Positions 11,551-25,500 of a stretch of DNA of 64,000 nt are shown one piece after another. The position numbers and the translations under genes were made by a program. Numbering within the stretch: position 1 is the stretch's first letter; each line of letters opens with the position of its first letter. This DNA is from Brugia malayi (Eukaryota; Nematoda; Chromadorea; Rhabditida; Onchocercidae): positions 12,629,721-12,693,720 of the forward strand of contig NW_025062479.1 of NCBI RefSeq assembly GCF_000002995.4, given 5' to 3'. Below the pieces are notes generated by a model. It was not told where the DNA came from. It made no database searches and saw only the letters and a list, made by a program, of their open reading frames with translations.

Positions 11551-14500
11551 ATGGGAAGACGACACTTCCATGCACAAAACTATCGACGTCTAAAAGCAGA
11601 GTGCATTCGAAAGAAACAGCTTTTTGTGGATGTCCAGTTCCCACCTACTAATGATTCCCTGTTTGTGGGACCAGTTAATCCAGAAATCGATGATATCCTA
11701 TGGAAACGACCAGGTGTAAGTAATCTTTTTGCTTGCTTTCTCAGATTTGCATAGCCGTTCTTCTGAACCACTGATAATTTCTTTTTCAAAGCAAAACAAA
11801 CCTTGCTAAGCAGCTAAAATGTTCACTAAAAGAATGGAAACTGCTCTTTCGCACCACTTCATTAACCTTAATATTTCGTAGTAGAACAAGCTTTTTAGAA
11901 TGATCTGTCAGCTTAACTTAGAACAAAAACTATTTTAAAATAAACAATCTAAACTTAACCTTAACTCTTAAAATTTAAATCATTCGAATATTCGTAATTA
12001 TCAACAAATGCTTCTAATTGGAAAGATTGGATTTGACATACAATTGATCACAATCTAATGACAATAGTTCACTTAACGATCATTTATTTGCAAGAATTAT
12101 CAGTGCTGAAGTAACTAAGTCCTTCTACTTAATCTGCCTCATCTGTCACCAATATGAATAGTAATTTAACGGTAATGTGGGTGACAATCCGTTTGCTTGA
12201 ACTGAAAGTGCGTATGTAATGTGAAAGAATAGCGATTGATGAGAAAGAATTCGTTGTATAAACTCTATCATTATTCCATTGCTTTCCGTTTTCTTAAGTT
12301 AATTAATGTTACGTAGCGTTGAACGCGCTGATGTTAGCTGATGTCATAGTCCATATGCATCTTAATTTTCGAAAATTTCTCATCTTACTTATAAGTGGAA
12401 TTTTAAGGCTGCGGTCACGGGATCAAAGAAAACAGATTGTTTCTAATGAAATATCTCTTTTGTATGCCTCCTCACCTGTGAATTACAGGAGATTGTTGAC
12501 AATCCACAGTTATTTGTGGAGGGTGCCACGGCGAATGATGTAGCTCAAGGTGTACTCGGTAACTGCTGGTTCGTATCTGCCTGTTCAGCGCTTACACACA
12601 ACCAAGCATTGCTCAAAAAAGTTTGTTTTCCATATTGTCTAGCTGTTTCACATAACTGTTGGCCTTTCATCTAGCAAAAAAAGTTGAAGAATGTCCCAGA
12701 AAAAAGCAATTAGATGTTTTGCTGATCAAAATAGCTCTGATATTAATGGAATGATAATCATTATACTAATGTCTTAATGAGACTTGGCTAAATCATGAAG
12801 TAGACGTACCAGAATGAATTCAGGTGATACCGGATGCTACCGGACAAGAGTGGACGGATAGTAACTATTACTGTGGTATATTCCGCTTTTGTTTTTGGCG
12901 TTTCAATCAGTGGATTGAAGTAGTTATTGATGATTTATTGCCAACTCGAGATGGAAAGCTACTATTTGCACGGTCAAAATCATCCAATGAATTCTGGAGT
13001 GCATTGCTCGAAAAGGCTTTCGCCAAGTTTGTCTTTTTTTCTTGCTTAAATAAAATCGGTCAATTTCGACATCTTTTCTTTGGTAATGATTTTAAGATAT
13101 TCTGAACAGATTTCATCCATTTCCCAAAAACAATTTACACAATTTATGGCGACATTTGAAGTATAATATATTTTGCTAGATCTAATGAATTTCTGCTTTA
13201 ATAATTTTATCAATAAGTAATAATCCTATGATATCTAAAATTTCGAAATAAGCATTTTTATTCATTAAACCTAATAGTGCTCATTGATTATTCCTTGAAG
13301 TTTCACGGCGGCTTATCATTTTGATCTCATCAAAGTCTCTGATGGCGCATCCTTTAATAACAAGACGAAATTTATGCATTCCTTCCTCATTTAATTTTGG
13401 GAGATTTTCAGATAGAAAAATTCTGTCTTTCAGATTATACGGTTGTTACGAAAATTTGGTTGGCGGTCAGTTAGCTGATGCACTGGAAGACATTTCAAGT
13501 GGTATAGCGGAAACAATCAAAGTCAAAAAACAGTTACTAAACGACCCGACTGATTCCTCCGGAAAACTGTTTTGTGCAATCAAAGAAGCTTTTGATCAAC
13601 AGGCACTCATCGTCGCTGCAATTGCTGTACGCTCAATGTATGATCACGGCTGTATAGTCGATACTGACACTCTTTTGTAAAAGTGACGCTAAGTGGTTCA
13701 AATTTATTTTATCAGTTTGAATCCCTCATTTTGACACACGTACACTTGTTTTGCGTTCACTCAACTAAACGCATCAATTAGAAATTCTTATGTGCTTCAA
13801 ATTATACCATAAATAAGTAAATGTAAGTGAAATTCAGTTAAAAGGTTTCTTATTTAATAGCTAATTTTACTCTGACCAACCATTTCTAACTTTGAGCTTA
13901 TAGGTACTTCTGGTCCTTCATATTTAACGACTTAGACTTTGTTCACACTTTGAAGTTGCCAGTGGCTAATGAGTCTGAGTCACTTCACATTGAAACTAGA
14001 ATCAATTCATTTTTTATTAAATTTTAGTAACAGAAATAAGAAAACTTGATCTGATGGAGCAGTTATTGCTTTGAAAGTAAAATTTCGAAATCATTTTGAA
14101 AAAATATCCCTTATTTTTCAAGTGATAAGGAAGATTATATACTGTTTCGAAAGCTATGGAATAAGTTTGACTTTACTAAAAAGAATCGGACTAAGCTAGT
14201 TGATACTTACTAAAATAACCTGATTGCGTTATATATCAATTTTTTATAAGGTCTACAGAGAAGAAAAAATGGAAGTCTCTGTTAATAAGTTTAATCAGCA
14301 TTTGGATTCAGTTTGACCTAATATTTTAATTGCCTGGAAACCACTAACAGTAAAATGAAGATTTCTCATAATTAGATCTAAATCAGATGGCGAAGTACAA
14401 GTATCCTTGATAATTATTCGTCCCTTTTTTTAAGAAAGCATTGCTAATCGAAAACATTGAAAAAAGTTAAATTCCAATGAGTGATCGATGGTCATATGCA

Positions 14501-17500
14501 ATTGGAAAAACAAACCTTGTAGGAAATGTTATCCTTTATACAAATATAATAAAGATACTCTATGTTCAATAAGAACATTTTCTATCGAATACAAAATTAT
14601 AAAAAAAAAGTAATATCAGAATATTATTGGTATCAAATTATTCAACTTGATGGTACGTTTCAAATTTAATATGATTTTAAATTTGATCTGATTTATCTAA
14701 GGTGTCAAGAAGTTTCAATTTAATTTCAATATTTCAAACTGTTGAAATTTCATGAGATAATTTTTTTAAGGCTAGGAATAAAGAAGAGGTTGAAGAAGTC
14801 TTGGGATGTGGTCTAGTAAAAGGTCATGCATATGCAGTCACCGCAGTACGTTACATCGAACTCAGTACTAGAAATCGTTCATTCTTACTTTTCACAACAA
14901 TGGAACGTCAGATGATGATACGTTTGCAGAATCCATGGGGAGAGAAGGAGTGGAATGGACCTTGGTCAGATGGGTCACAAGAATGGGAACAGGTGAGATT
15001 TTCCAGTAAGTTTCAGATTTTTTGCGCTCTACTACCGAAATTAAGCGATAAGCATTATTGGTGTCATTGCATAGTTGAATTTCTTTAGTAGAAATTTTTT
15101 TTCTACTTAAGAGATGTTGTTTGGATTACTTTTAAATATTTTTGGCATTAGAACATTTTTTTTTAGTTCATTTGATTGGTTGAAGTTGTTGGATAAATTT
15201 CATTCTGTTTTCAGTGTTGCTCAACTATTATTTAATTAATGTCATGAAAACAGCTCCAAAAATCGTTTCTTGAAAAATTTGGAATTATTTAACTTTCAAT
15301 AAGGACAGATTCAAGAAATTCTTGTTTCGAGGAAAATGGGAAGAATTTGCAGGTAACAGATGCACATAAAAAGGAGCTCGGTATTATCGTTGAAGAGGAT
15401 GGCGAGTTTTGGTACTCATTTCTTTGATTGCTTGATAATTATAACTCTGTATGCATTATAACGAAAGGAAAACTTTCGAGAAAACATCCTCAGCTTTCTA
15501 AAACAAACTTTAATATTATATTGCTCTTATTAATTCTTGAGGATTTAAAAGTATGTAAATGAACCGATGGACAATGCTACAGGATGCCGTGGAATGAGTT
15601 CATCCGTTATTTCACTGACATCAGCGTATGTCAGCTTTTCAACACTTCCTTGTTCAACTTGGGCTCTAAGTTTTACGAATGGAAATTTTTGGGTGAATGG
15701 AAGTCAAATGGAGAGAAACAAGGCGCATTAAATGATCGAGCAGGTGGATGTATCAATTTCATGGCAACCTTTTGTTGCAATCCACAGGTTTTGTCATTCC
15801 CTTGAAATTCGCAAATATGAAGTCCCTTCGCAAAACCTATAACACAGAGGACAGTATCACACGACTGGAGATAGTTTGATATTCAGTTCTGCTATGTGAC
15901 AATAAAATGTGTACGGATACAGGAATATTTTCATTTATAATGCATCAGATCACCACAGTTCAGCCGTTGGTGAAAGTTTAGAAGGATCATTTAAACTTAG
16001 TTCATCTTACCGGCGCAGAAGTACGGCGCTGCGTTACTGGGTTGATTTTGTTCTTGTTAATGTGGACTTCATTTTATTTTAAAATTGACTTTTTTTAGAC
16101 TTCATTTTAAAATTGACTTTAATTTTTAATATAAACTAAAAAAAAAAAAAAAAAAAAACAAATTTGTTTTATTTCCTGCTAGTGTGCAAGAAGAAATGCT
16201 TTCTTATCTACAATGTGTTAATCAGAAATTTATTTCAGACTATTGAAATAAGTTACGTTTAGCAGAGAATACCATAATGTTTTTGGGAAGTGATTTTCAC
16301 TAATGAGCTTATACCATACCGAAAATTTAATACCAACTGCAGTGTTTCAGTACCGTTTTGATATCGATGTTGATAATTCTGAAGTGCGATTCGCATTAAC
16401 GCAAAAAGTAAAGGATGAAGGTGAAAAGAACCGTGAACCCCTGGTGACTATTGGAATGCATTTGATGAGAGTAGAAAATAATCGGATATACAGGATACAT
16501 CAGGTTTGCTGCATTGCAAATTACCTGTGAGTTAAGGTTGAAACAATCTTCGGAAATAAGCATTTCTGATTTAACTAATGTTAGACATCAAATAATTGCT
16601 GTTAAAAATTCATGTACGACGACTCTTTGGCTGAAAATGTGTTAGCTTATTTCAGTACAAGTTTGCTCGGATCATTAAACAATTTGAGATGTAAGAACAT
16701 TTAATTTATTTGGAAGAATAAATGACTTCGTGAAAGGTACGAATTTCTTTCTAGGCAATAAATCCGGAAGTAACATCAGATTATAACTACGGTCGTTCAG
16801 TGTATTTACACTGCCAGAATTTACAACAGGGCCGGTACATCCTATTCCCGACAACATTTGCACCTCGCGAATATGCTGAATTTTTGCTTCGAATTTATTC
16901 GGAACGAAATATTGCTCCCCGACTACTCAAGAAAGATACACCCAGTCGAGGATTATGTTCTTGTAAAAAAATGAATTCTATTGTTCGAATTACTGTTGTT
17001 GGTGCAAAATTGAATAACAAAAACGAAGGTTTGCTTGTTATCTCTTAAAATCAAAACCAGCCAATTTAAATTAGGAAGACCAACAAAAAAATTAAGAAGT
17101 TTAAATTCATGAAATAATCAGCGTATTATTCAATATTTCAAGTTTAAGATTCGGTGAACTTCCGATTTGTCGTCATATGGCAATTTCCAGTGTGCGAACG
17201 ATAATGCTTTCTGTTCGCAAATTTATAATAATTTATAAGTGGTACATCGACTAATTCTCCTGTTATTACAGCAATACGTACATATGTTGTTATCAACTGT
17301 GATAAAGAAGAGGTACGAACCAGAACGGTTGAAGGTACCAAAGTCTTCTGGAACCAGTGCTTCATTTTTTATGGGTTTGCCTTTGAACATTGCTGGTATA
17401 TAAATTTGAACTGGGAAGTAACTTTTTCTTGAGGACGGAAGTGTACATATTAACTATGTAAACTGTAAACCAATTGATATGACCCATACAAGAGCATACT

Positions 17501-17838
17501 CCTATGACTTTATCACCATTACTTTTCGTTAATGATCAGTAAGAATAGCTTGAAACTTGTAAAGTTTATGTGTTCATATTGACATATTATATAGGTAGCT
17601 TGAATAAATATTCCTATTTTGCAACTATGATAATTTTAGGAGAGATATGACTCATAACTTTTTGATAGCATTAATGGAAGAGCGATCAATTCGTGACCGA
17701 ACTTTGGGTGCAGTGCATGTTGTGGAAAGCGTTGATAATGATACGCGGTCCATGGAATATGATATAATTGCTGAAAACCATCCAGTCGGTACTCTAAGTG
17801 TCACCATGCAATCGTATGACGATCCAATGTATTTGTGA
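11551..17838 (+). CDS. CAPN5: Calpain-5/TRA-3-type cysteine protease with C-terminal C2 domain
   Basis: Eleven exons: 11551-11715, 12489-12620, 12824-13026, 13434-13626, 14771-14992, 15353-15411, 15583-15787, 16351-16503, 16755-17028, 17272-17374, 17640-17838. All junctions keep phase and give 635 residues (human CAPN5 640). The Cys-His-Asn triad is intact: Cys 81 in [14 protein letters not shown], His 250 in [11 protein letters not shown], Asn 285 in [13 protein letters not shown]. The protease core is followed by the CBSW (C2-like) domain with [15 protein letters not shown] and [12 protein letters not shown]2 domain comes last ([28 protein letters not shown]). No EF-hand domain follows, which separates it from classical calpains. 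Known role: calcium-dependent limited proteolysis; C. elegans TRA-3 cleaves TRA-2 in sex determination. Orthology to TRA-3 is inferred. A TTGTCACAG acceptor just upstream of the ATG could accept a spliced leader. Confidence 0.95.
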
Positions 17839-19080
17839 TGGTCATCAAGGCTACTTATTTTAATGCTAAGATGAAAATGGGTTAATGAGATGAGATGGTA
17901 CTAGAAAAGGATGATAACTTCATTTCATATTTCTTATCACACTATATAAATGAAAAATGAATATTTGATGATATCAGTTGGATGAAAATTGACTTAAATG
18001 ATAAATAATGAAATGAACGATTTGAAGTCATTTCGTCTGTTACAAATATAAAAAGAAGAATCTGACTGATTTCTTTTTTGCATTCATTAAGATAAATGCC
18101 CAACCTTCTAAATTGTTCATTTGAAAGTGCACTCTGGAATGGGAAATATTCCAGCTATTTGCAACCATTTGAGAAAATTCTATCTTCATCGTTTTATTGA
18201 TTGCTTGAAACAAAAACACCTGAAATTGATCTCTGTCTCTATTTTGATTAATTCTGGTATAGGTGGTTTGTTAAATTAAATTTTAAATTTTAAAACAAAT
18301 TTAACATTCACGATGCTGCTCGCTGAGTCATACATTTCAGATATTTAGCTATCAAATGCGATGATATCACACTTCTCTTTATTTCACGACTAGCATAAAA
18401 GGCTATCTTCCATAGTCAGTGAATTTCTTGTCATACCGAATTGTCCTCAACTGTTATGATAATATAGCAAATTAATCTGTCATATTCAAATATATCGTTT
18501 GTTGGATCTGTTGTTATTCAATTAAGATCTTTTGATATTGTCCTAAAGTTTCTCCTAAATTTCATCCTCTAAAATTTAGTATTTCTTAAAATTTTTTATT
18601 GAGATGAGATCAGAATAGCTAAACTTGAAGCTAATTAAATTTGATGTCTAATTTCATCTTATTAATTCCATTGATACTAAAGCAGTTCTTGAGTTAATAC
18701 CATCACTATAATCTAACAAATTAATTAACTATTCAGATGATAATATGATGGAAAGAAAGCAAAAATGTTGAAATAAATTGGAAAAAATAGTAATAAGCAG
18801 AAAATTCTAATGCTAAATTTTTATTAAAATCTGAGTTTCTTTTATTCAAATGCTTATATGACACAAAACCATTTCTACTGAATTTAATTTCTAGTACGGA
18901 CTTCCATCACTTCAAATGATCAATTCGCAATAATTCCTTATATGAAAGAAATAACCCATCAATAAATTGCTATAATTGAAATTCTAAACTGATTGTGAAA
19001 ACTTCAGAGGAATTTGATTTGCTTAAAATAGGATGACTGGAAAAGAAAGCTAGAAACTCTTTAAAATGAGACAAAAGGTC

Positions 19081-19258
19081 ATATGCTTACTGACCAATAT
19101 CCATTACCATTTTTTGCTATTGCTCTTATTATTCACATTATTTTGACCCATATTATTTTCCGTTTGAATAGGAAAATATTTCTAAAATTTGCCTGTACAA
19201 TGCATCACAATGCATCAAAACTTTGATCTTTCACAAATGGAAAAGCAATGTCAAATGA
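19081..19258 (+). repeat. 178-bp direct repeat, copy 1
   Basis: Begins ATATGCTTACTGACC and ends AATGTCAAATGA. It matches 19730-19907 with only five base differences (about 97% identity). Copy 1 lies upstream of the TSP1 gene, copy 2 in its first intron. There are no inverted termini and no coding potential. Confidence 0.9.
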
Positions 19259-19370
19259 GCCACAAATATGTCACTTGTAATTTTATAATAAAAATTAGCA
19301 TAGAATAGTATTTCACATTTCCAACCGTTTACGTTAATTTTTGATTAAATACAGATAGAATGTCGGGTAA

Positions 19371-19409
19371 ATCAACCACTGGTTACACAGAATGTAACCA
19401 GTGGTTGAT
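19371..19409. repeat. Perfect inverted repeat, 17-bp stem, 5-nt loop
   Basis: ATCAACCACTGGTTACA at 19371-19387 pairs exactly with 19393-19409. Located 116 bp upstream of the TSP1 gene start codon. Confidence 0.85.
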
Positions 19410-19524
19410 CTACATAACTTAAAATTTAGGTAATGCTTCTTCGCACAATATTTTACCTAAAATTCAATCGGTACATTGATTAGTGATAATACTATAATGA
19501 GCATTGCCCCAGGCGATAGTGGTA

Positions 19525-22500
19525 ATGAGATTGACGCAGATATATTCTGTGCTCGTAATCCAATTAATTTGTCACCTAATTTTCATCTTACCCCACCCTC
19601 CTGTCTCTGCATCGGTACCCTACAATGTTCATTTGAGTAGAAGCGACGAAAGCCTGCCTTGTGTACTACTCTTCCCTCAGACTGCTGTGGCCAACTATTC
19701 GGCCCTTAAGTGGGAGGTGAGATATGTTTATATGCTTACTGACCAATATCCATTACCATTTTTTGCTATTGCTCTTATTATTCATATTATTTTGACCCAT
19801 ATTGTTTTCCGTTTGAATAGGAAAATATTTCTAAAATTTGCCTGTATAATGCATCACAATGCATCAGAACTTTGATCTTTCACAAATGGAAAAACAATGT
19901 CAAATGAAATAAAAAAAAAAAAAAAAAAACCTTTCACCTCTCTCCACCTTTCTTGTGCCCGTCTCCTCTCCAACAGCTTTTAGCATTAGCATTGAGAAGC
20001 ATTGACTGTGACATGTAATTAAACTACCCTCTCTCTTCTCCATTTTTACCGATACGTCCAATTCAGACGCTTCTTTATTGTTGCACAATCAAAAATCTGC
20101 CATTCTTTATTCCTTCTTAAATGAATTCATGATTTTCTTTCTGTTATTGGCAACACATTACCACTTCGTTACTCAAAACTTTTTTTGAAGAAACAATATT
20201 CTTTGCTGCAAATAATTCAGTCAACTTTTTTTCAAGCTGAAATTTGCATTGCATGAATTGATTGTTGGATGCATTTCAAAGCTTTTCTATAAAGTTTGAG
20301 CGATATATTTTATGACTTCAAAAGCGATTTAATAATACTAAAGAAGATATCGTCTAACTATGTAGTGTCATGTAATTTCATCTTTGCCGCACAAACATGC
20401 ACGGATCACAAAATAATGCTTGCTGAACACTGGACAGAGGATGCTAAATCAGTGTCAGTTCCATCTTTTTCTTCTCATTTTCTGAAGAAAAGCTAGGGAA
20501 GCAGAGATCTACTGGGATGTGCAAGGAAATAGCCCAATCTAATAGGCCAAAGGAAACTACGGTCATAGAGTTATGAAATAGCCTTGGAATAGGCTATTCC
20601 TGAATTATCTGGCTGTGCTAAGAATTTCGCTTCATCTCAGTAACATCGTTGCACTAGCGATATTTATGAGAAATTATATATGAAGTTGTTAAATTTCGTT
20701 ACTCTTTGAACTTCTTGGATTTTGGTCTTTTGGCCTTTTGTTGTTTTTTTCCTTTTTACTTTTTTATAAATGATTCTTATTCGACTAGCTAATTTATTTT
20801 TAAAATTAATTAATGTTTTCAGGTGAATGAGAAGACCAAAAGAAATGAATTATTTCTGTTAATTTGCTTTCCATTTCGAGCAAATCATTTGAATATTATC
20901 TGAGATATGTCATCTTATTGCTACCTTTTGCATATTTAATTTTCACCTTTTCAACTGTTGACCTCTTTCTGTTCTATTCATTGGATGCTCTGTTATGCTT
21001 TTTGCATTCCAATGTCTCAGTTTTTCAACTTTATTTATACTCATTGACCGAACCGTTTCTAATTTGCCAAGCAGTAATCAGTCACAAGAATTTACTTTCC
21101 CGCGTGAGATTCCTCTTTTCACCGCGGTGTCTTTTCATACTCCTCATGCAATTTTCCTTCGAATTCGTCATATGAATCGTTCCATCTGCTCACTGAATGC
21201 GATGGGAAATGCAATATTCCCGTGTAGGTGTTTTGGATTTCCATCCGATCGCTATGAACTGCTAATTGATAACATTCCAATCTTCCGATTTTCGGTTGTC
21301 ACAGGGAAAAAGTTCTGGAAGATCCCGGAAAACCCAATTATTTGTCAACCGCTCGTGGTAGAATTCGATTTCAGCATTCCCTGTAACAGGCTGAACTTGT
21401 CGCTGCATTTACAGTACGCTCCATCTACTACAGTAAGTGCCACACAAACCGATGACTTGAAATTTAAGACTGTGGCTGAGATGCCGCTGAGAAAAAAACT
21501 AATACTTCCCTGTCATCACTTATGTTTTCCTGGAATCTATAGAATTACCGTGGTAAATGATAAATGGATTGTGCAGGTTAGTATGATTACTCTCTTCATA
21601 TTATTTTTTTAAACTAACTAATTAATCTTTAAATTAACTGCATATCAAGAGCAATTTAATATTGCTGATCAACATGTTTGATGTTTGGTTTGGCCTAAGC
21701 GAGGCCAATGAAGATAATGAAGTATTTATTACCTTTCTTTCCTAACATACTTCTATCTGCTGCTTAAAATAATAAGTTACACTTATAGATATTAGTTGTG
21801 GACTAGGATAACTCTCTTGAATGTAATTATTTTTGCTGAAGTGACGAAGATCAGTTTGTAAAAAATGTAATCTGAAGATAATTAAAAGTTTCCTTTTCTT
21901 TTCCTTTTTCCTCTGCAGAGACGTTTCATTGTATCTGAACATGCGTTTTTATTGTCCTTATTGAATGTCATCCAATGATAACATTACAGTTAAATCTAAC
22001 TTTATCTCTACCTGTTTAGCCTTTCAGTCATTCATAATATTTCAACTTTATCTGAAAATAACGGAACTATTTTCCATCTTTAACCGTCACAAATATTTTT
22101 GTTAATTTGCATCTAATATTTTAGGAAAATCATTAATCCCAGTTATAGAATTAGTTTTTTTTCTTTCTTAAATTATTACTCTAGCTTTATTTTTTTATAC
22201 AATGCAGGAAAGTAAAGCGATTAAACTACAGCAAACGAACGAAATTTCAATTAACCTACCAAGGTCATATATCTTTCCTCGTTGTTTCGATTACTTAAAG
22301 ATAACCTGGACCAATTTATCATGCCTAGTCCAAGATTTGGAATTTAAAATGCGTGTTTTCGCTGTTCCGGTAGGTTCCACTTCCGAACAGTTATACTATA
22401 TGGAAGAATACGATATCGGTTAGTATTTTTGAATTCAGTAAGATTAAATTAGTTCAGACTTTGACAAAGATATCCTTTCTGTGCAATATTTATCTAATCT

Positions 22501-25500
22501 TGAATTCAGTATATAGACTAAATTTCAAATGGGCAAATTGTAGAAACTAAACTGTTCATTCAATGGCAATTTAGAAATTAATTTCTCTAAAGTATTGCTT
22601 TCCAACGAGTAAAACCTATAAAAAGTCGCATTTATCTCTTCAGCCAAAATAAAACGTTGACTGTCAGACGACGGAAGGTATCATTGCACTCGAAAACTTT
22701 TCAATAAAATGACTAAACTTCAGAGAAGTAATAAAATTTCCTCGCTTAAAAAAGACATCTGCTAATTGCATTTCTTTCATTCGATTAAATCTTTCCATAT
22801 TACCGGCAAACAAAAAAGGGTTGGTCATCGACTGCAGACCTCTCACATAGCTATGGTTAATTTCCCTCTGACCTCTTTCGCCATCAACTTTTTAATCGTT
22901 GATCTTTTTCTGTGCAATTGTTAATCAAATAAATACTGTTTTATTTACTTTTAAAGAAAATTTATTCAAAATCAGATTAGTTTTTATGCTTGAAATTTTC
23001 ACAGTTTGAGAAAGTCTAACAACAGAGATTAGATTATATGGAATGACTGGCAAGGCTTTCCTTGAATACAATCGAATTTCACTGGATTATCAGTGGAAGA
23101 TATTTCTTCGTTTTTTGGAAGCTTTTGGAAATCATTGCTCGCATCCGTTGCGAACTACTAATCCGTTATATGAAGTTAGAAGATGGATAAATGAAGGATG
23201 TTTTGGTGGCTGTAATGCTCTAGGCTTGTATTTAATATATTTAATTAAAATTAGTGGAAAAGATTGGCTTACTCCTCTTTTAAGAGTTATCACAGCAATC
23301 ACTCGAGCTGCCATGTTATCAATTCGATATTATTCATGCGCAATTCTGCTTTCAAATTGTATCAGTGGAAAAATTTACTGCACGCTTCAGTGAATGGACA
23401 CGAAAATGCGTTTACACTGAAAATTGTTAGTTTTTAACTTTTCCTTTTTTTGCGTGTTTATTGAAGTTATCATAAGTGGCAGAATTTCTGAATTTCGAAT
23501 TTTTAATCATTAATCTTATTTGAACCTCAGTATTCCCGCTGATAATTGTGATTCGCTAGCGAACTTCTAATCATTTTGTTTATGACCTCCTTTACCCCTT
23601 GAGGGTCATTCATTAAATTTCAAAGCCTAACTTCACTTCATCGTACAGTTACTAGCTGTAACTTTATTGCCATTTATATATTATATACTAATTCCCAATT
23701 ATCATTGGATATTGAACAGTGTCGGTTTATTAGATAAGCTTCATTAGTATCATTCAATGCAACTAAATTAAAATGAAGCACTTGTTTACGCACTGTCTTC
23801 GTCATATGTTGCTTCCTTTATATTTTCATTTTGCAGTCAGTCCATCCATGAATTATTAAAATTTAACGGATATTCCATTCTTCGAGTAGCATTTCACCCT
23901 ATATTTTATCTCAGATAACATAAAAGTCCCATATTATTCCACAGCTTATAAGTGTGAAGTCAATTTGAATAGCAAACTGCCGCCTTACTTTAAATATTTT
24001 ACAACGTAATTTTACGAATTACAATAATTTTCGGCGATTTTGAATTGATTAAAAGTCACATCGCAATGTGTTGTTGCAAGCATTATTCAAACGGACTGAG
24101 TGAGAATCGATGCTTTTGACAGTTTTGGTGAATGTTAGTACTGTTAACAGCAATCAGTGCTAGAGTGAACTGTCTACGCACTGCTAAAGTTCAAAGCTGT
24201 AGCAAAGAAGCAAGAAAGCATCGGCTCATCAAAGGGAGGAAGTTTTGCAGAAGCAAAAAATTCAGTCAAAATGAAATTTAATCAATGATCATTCTATTTT
24301 GATTCTACAGCTGAAGAATGCAATTTGTGAATTCTAAATTCTCAAATTTTAATCCGATGAAGTGTGTGTAACTTCATCAAAACATTTGCAGCAGGATGGA
24401 AAAAGGATTTCTTCTGGGACAAATACTCAGGCACCAATAGAAAATAATTGCATGTGATGAAGGCTAGCGTGACAGTCCGCTTTCATTTCTCATTATAATT
24501 GCAGGGAATTTGAAGTACTTATCAACAAAAAGGACATAGGTTTATCTGAGTGCAAATCAATTTTCTTTCACAAAATTAGAATTATTGCTTGGTAATTTCA
24601 AATTATTTCCTAATTTTTCCATTCATTTATTTTTATTCATTTATTATACTCTTCTCATGCAAATCATTTTAATATTCCTTATTTCTATGTATATTAATGA
24701 AAACAAATGGCATTTTAAAGCATTATATTATTCTGTCGTTTTCACCATTTTATCTTATCATATCATTATCTCAGCTCTGAACAGCAGTTCAAACGACTAT
24801 GGCTATGCTTAGATTTTAAAAGAATTGAGATAATAACAGTTAAATTTGATTAATGGGCTGGAATAATTATTATAGCCCAGCTATTTAAATCTCTGTCTTG
24901 ACCATTGATTACCTAAGGGAATTATGATGTCTGACATTTCGTAAATTTTTTCTTTTAATGTGAATACTGTACGCTTCTAGTGTTTCACAAAAGCAAATGG
25001 AAAGTTAATCGATCGGGCACATCTCCAGTAAAAAAGTTAGTGTTACAACCTCATTCGTTTGTGTGCGAAAGGTATCTATTCATATGAGTATTGGCCAGGT
25101 AAGGCTAGATTAGACGGACTTAATGGAGCGTAGATAGAGAGGAATGTTCATTGATTCAGAAAATATATATCCAAAAATGTTTGATATCCAACGGAAAGAA
25201 GTAAAGAGCAGGAAAGTGTGGTACGTGGTACACCGTGTCCTAGGACAGGAAAGTTGGGAGAGGCAGGAAGAAACATATGGCTAGAAGTGGACACGAAAGC
25301 AATTATACGCTCTATTGTTTCCATTCAGTGCATTATAGGAAATTGTCAGTGAACGATAAATAGTTGATGATAATAATTATTATTAGTGAAAGGGAAAGAG
25401 AAGAGTTCAGCAACAGGAGGGATAGCTCGAACTCTTGAGGTTACTCGTGTCGCGCTCTTATCAGCCATTTGACAAGGGATCCGAAAACTGTCACGGCGAA

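Larger units (their letters stand above)
17839..19524. other. Spacer between calpain and the TSP1 protein gene
   Basis: No coding seen. It contains the upstream copy of a 178-bp direct repeat (19081-19258) and a perfect hairpin (19371-19409); otherwise AT-rich with no recognisable signal. Confidence 0.6.

Noticed and set aside
12319..12543. Frame overlapping calpain exon 2
   Set aside because: The calpain frame carries the active-site Cys block; this is an out-of-frame shadow crossing the acceptor.
16138..16159. A run possibly marking a retrotransposon tail
   Set aside because: Similar A or T runs of 17-22 occur near 2,044, 19,910, 42,680, 48,711 and 60,609 without associated element sequence or target-site duplications; they look like ordinary homopolymers.
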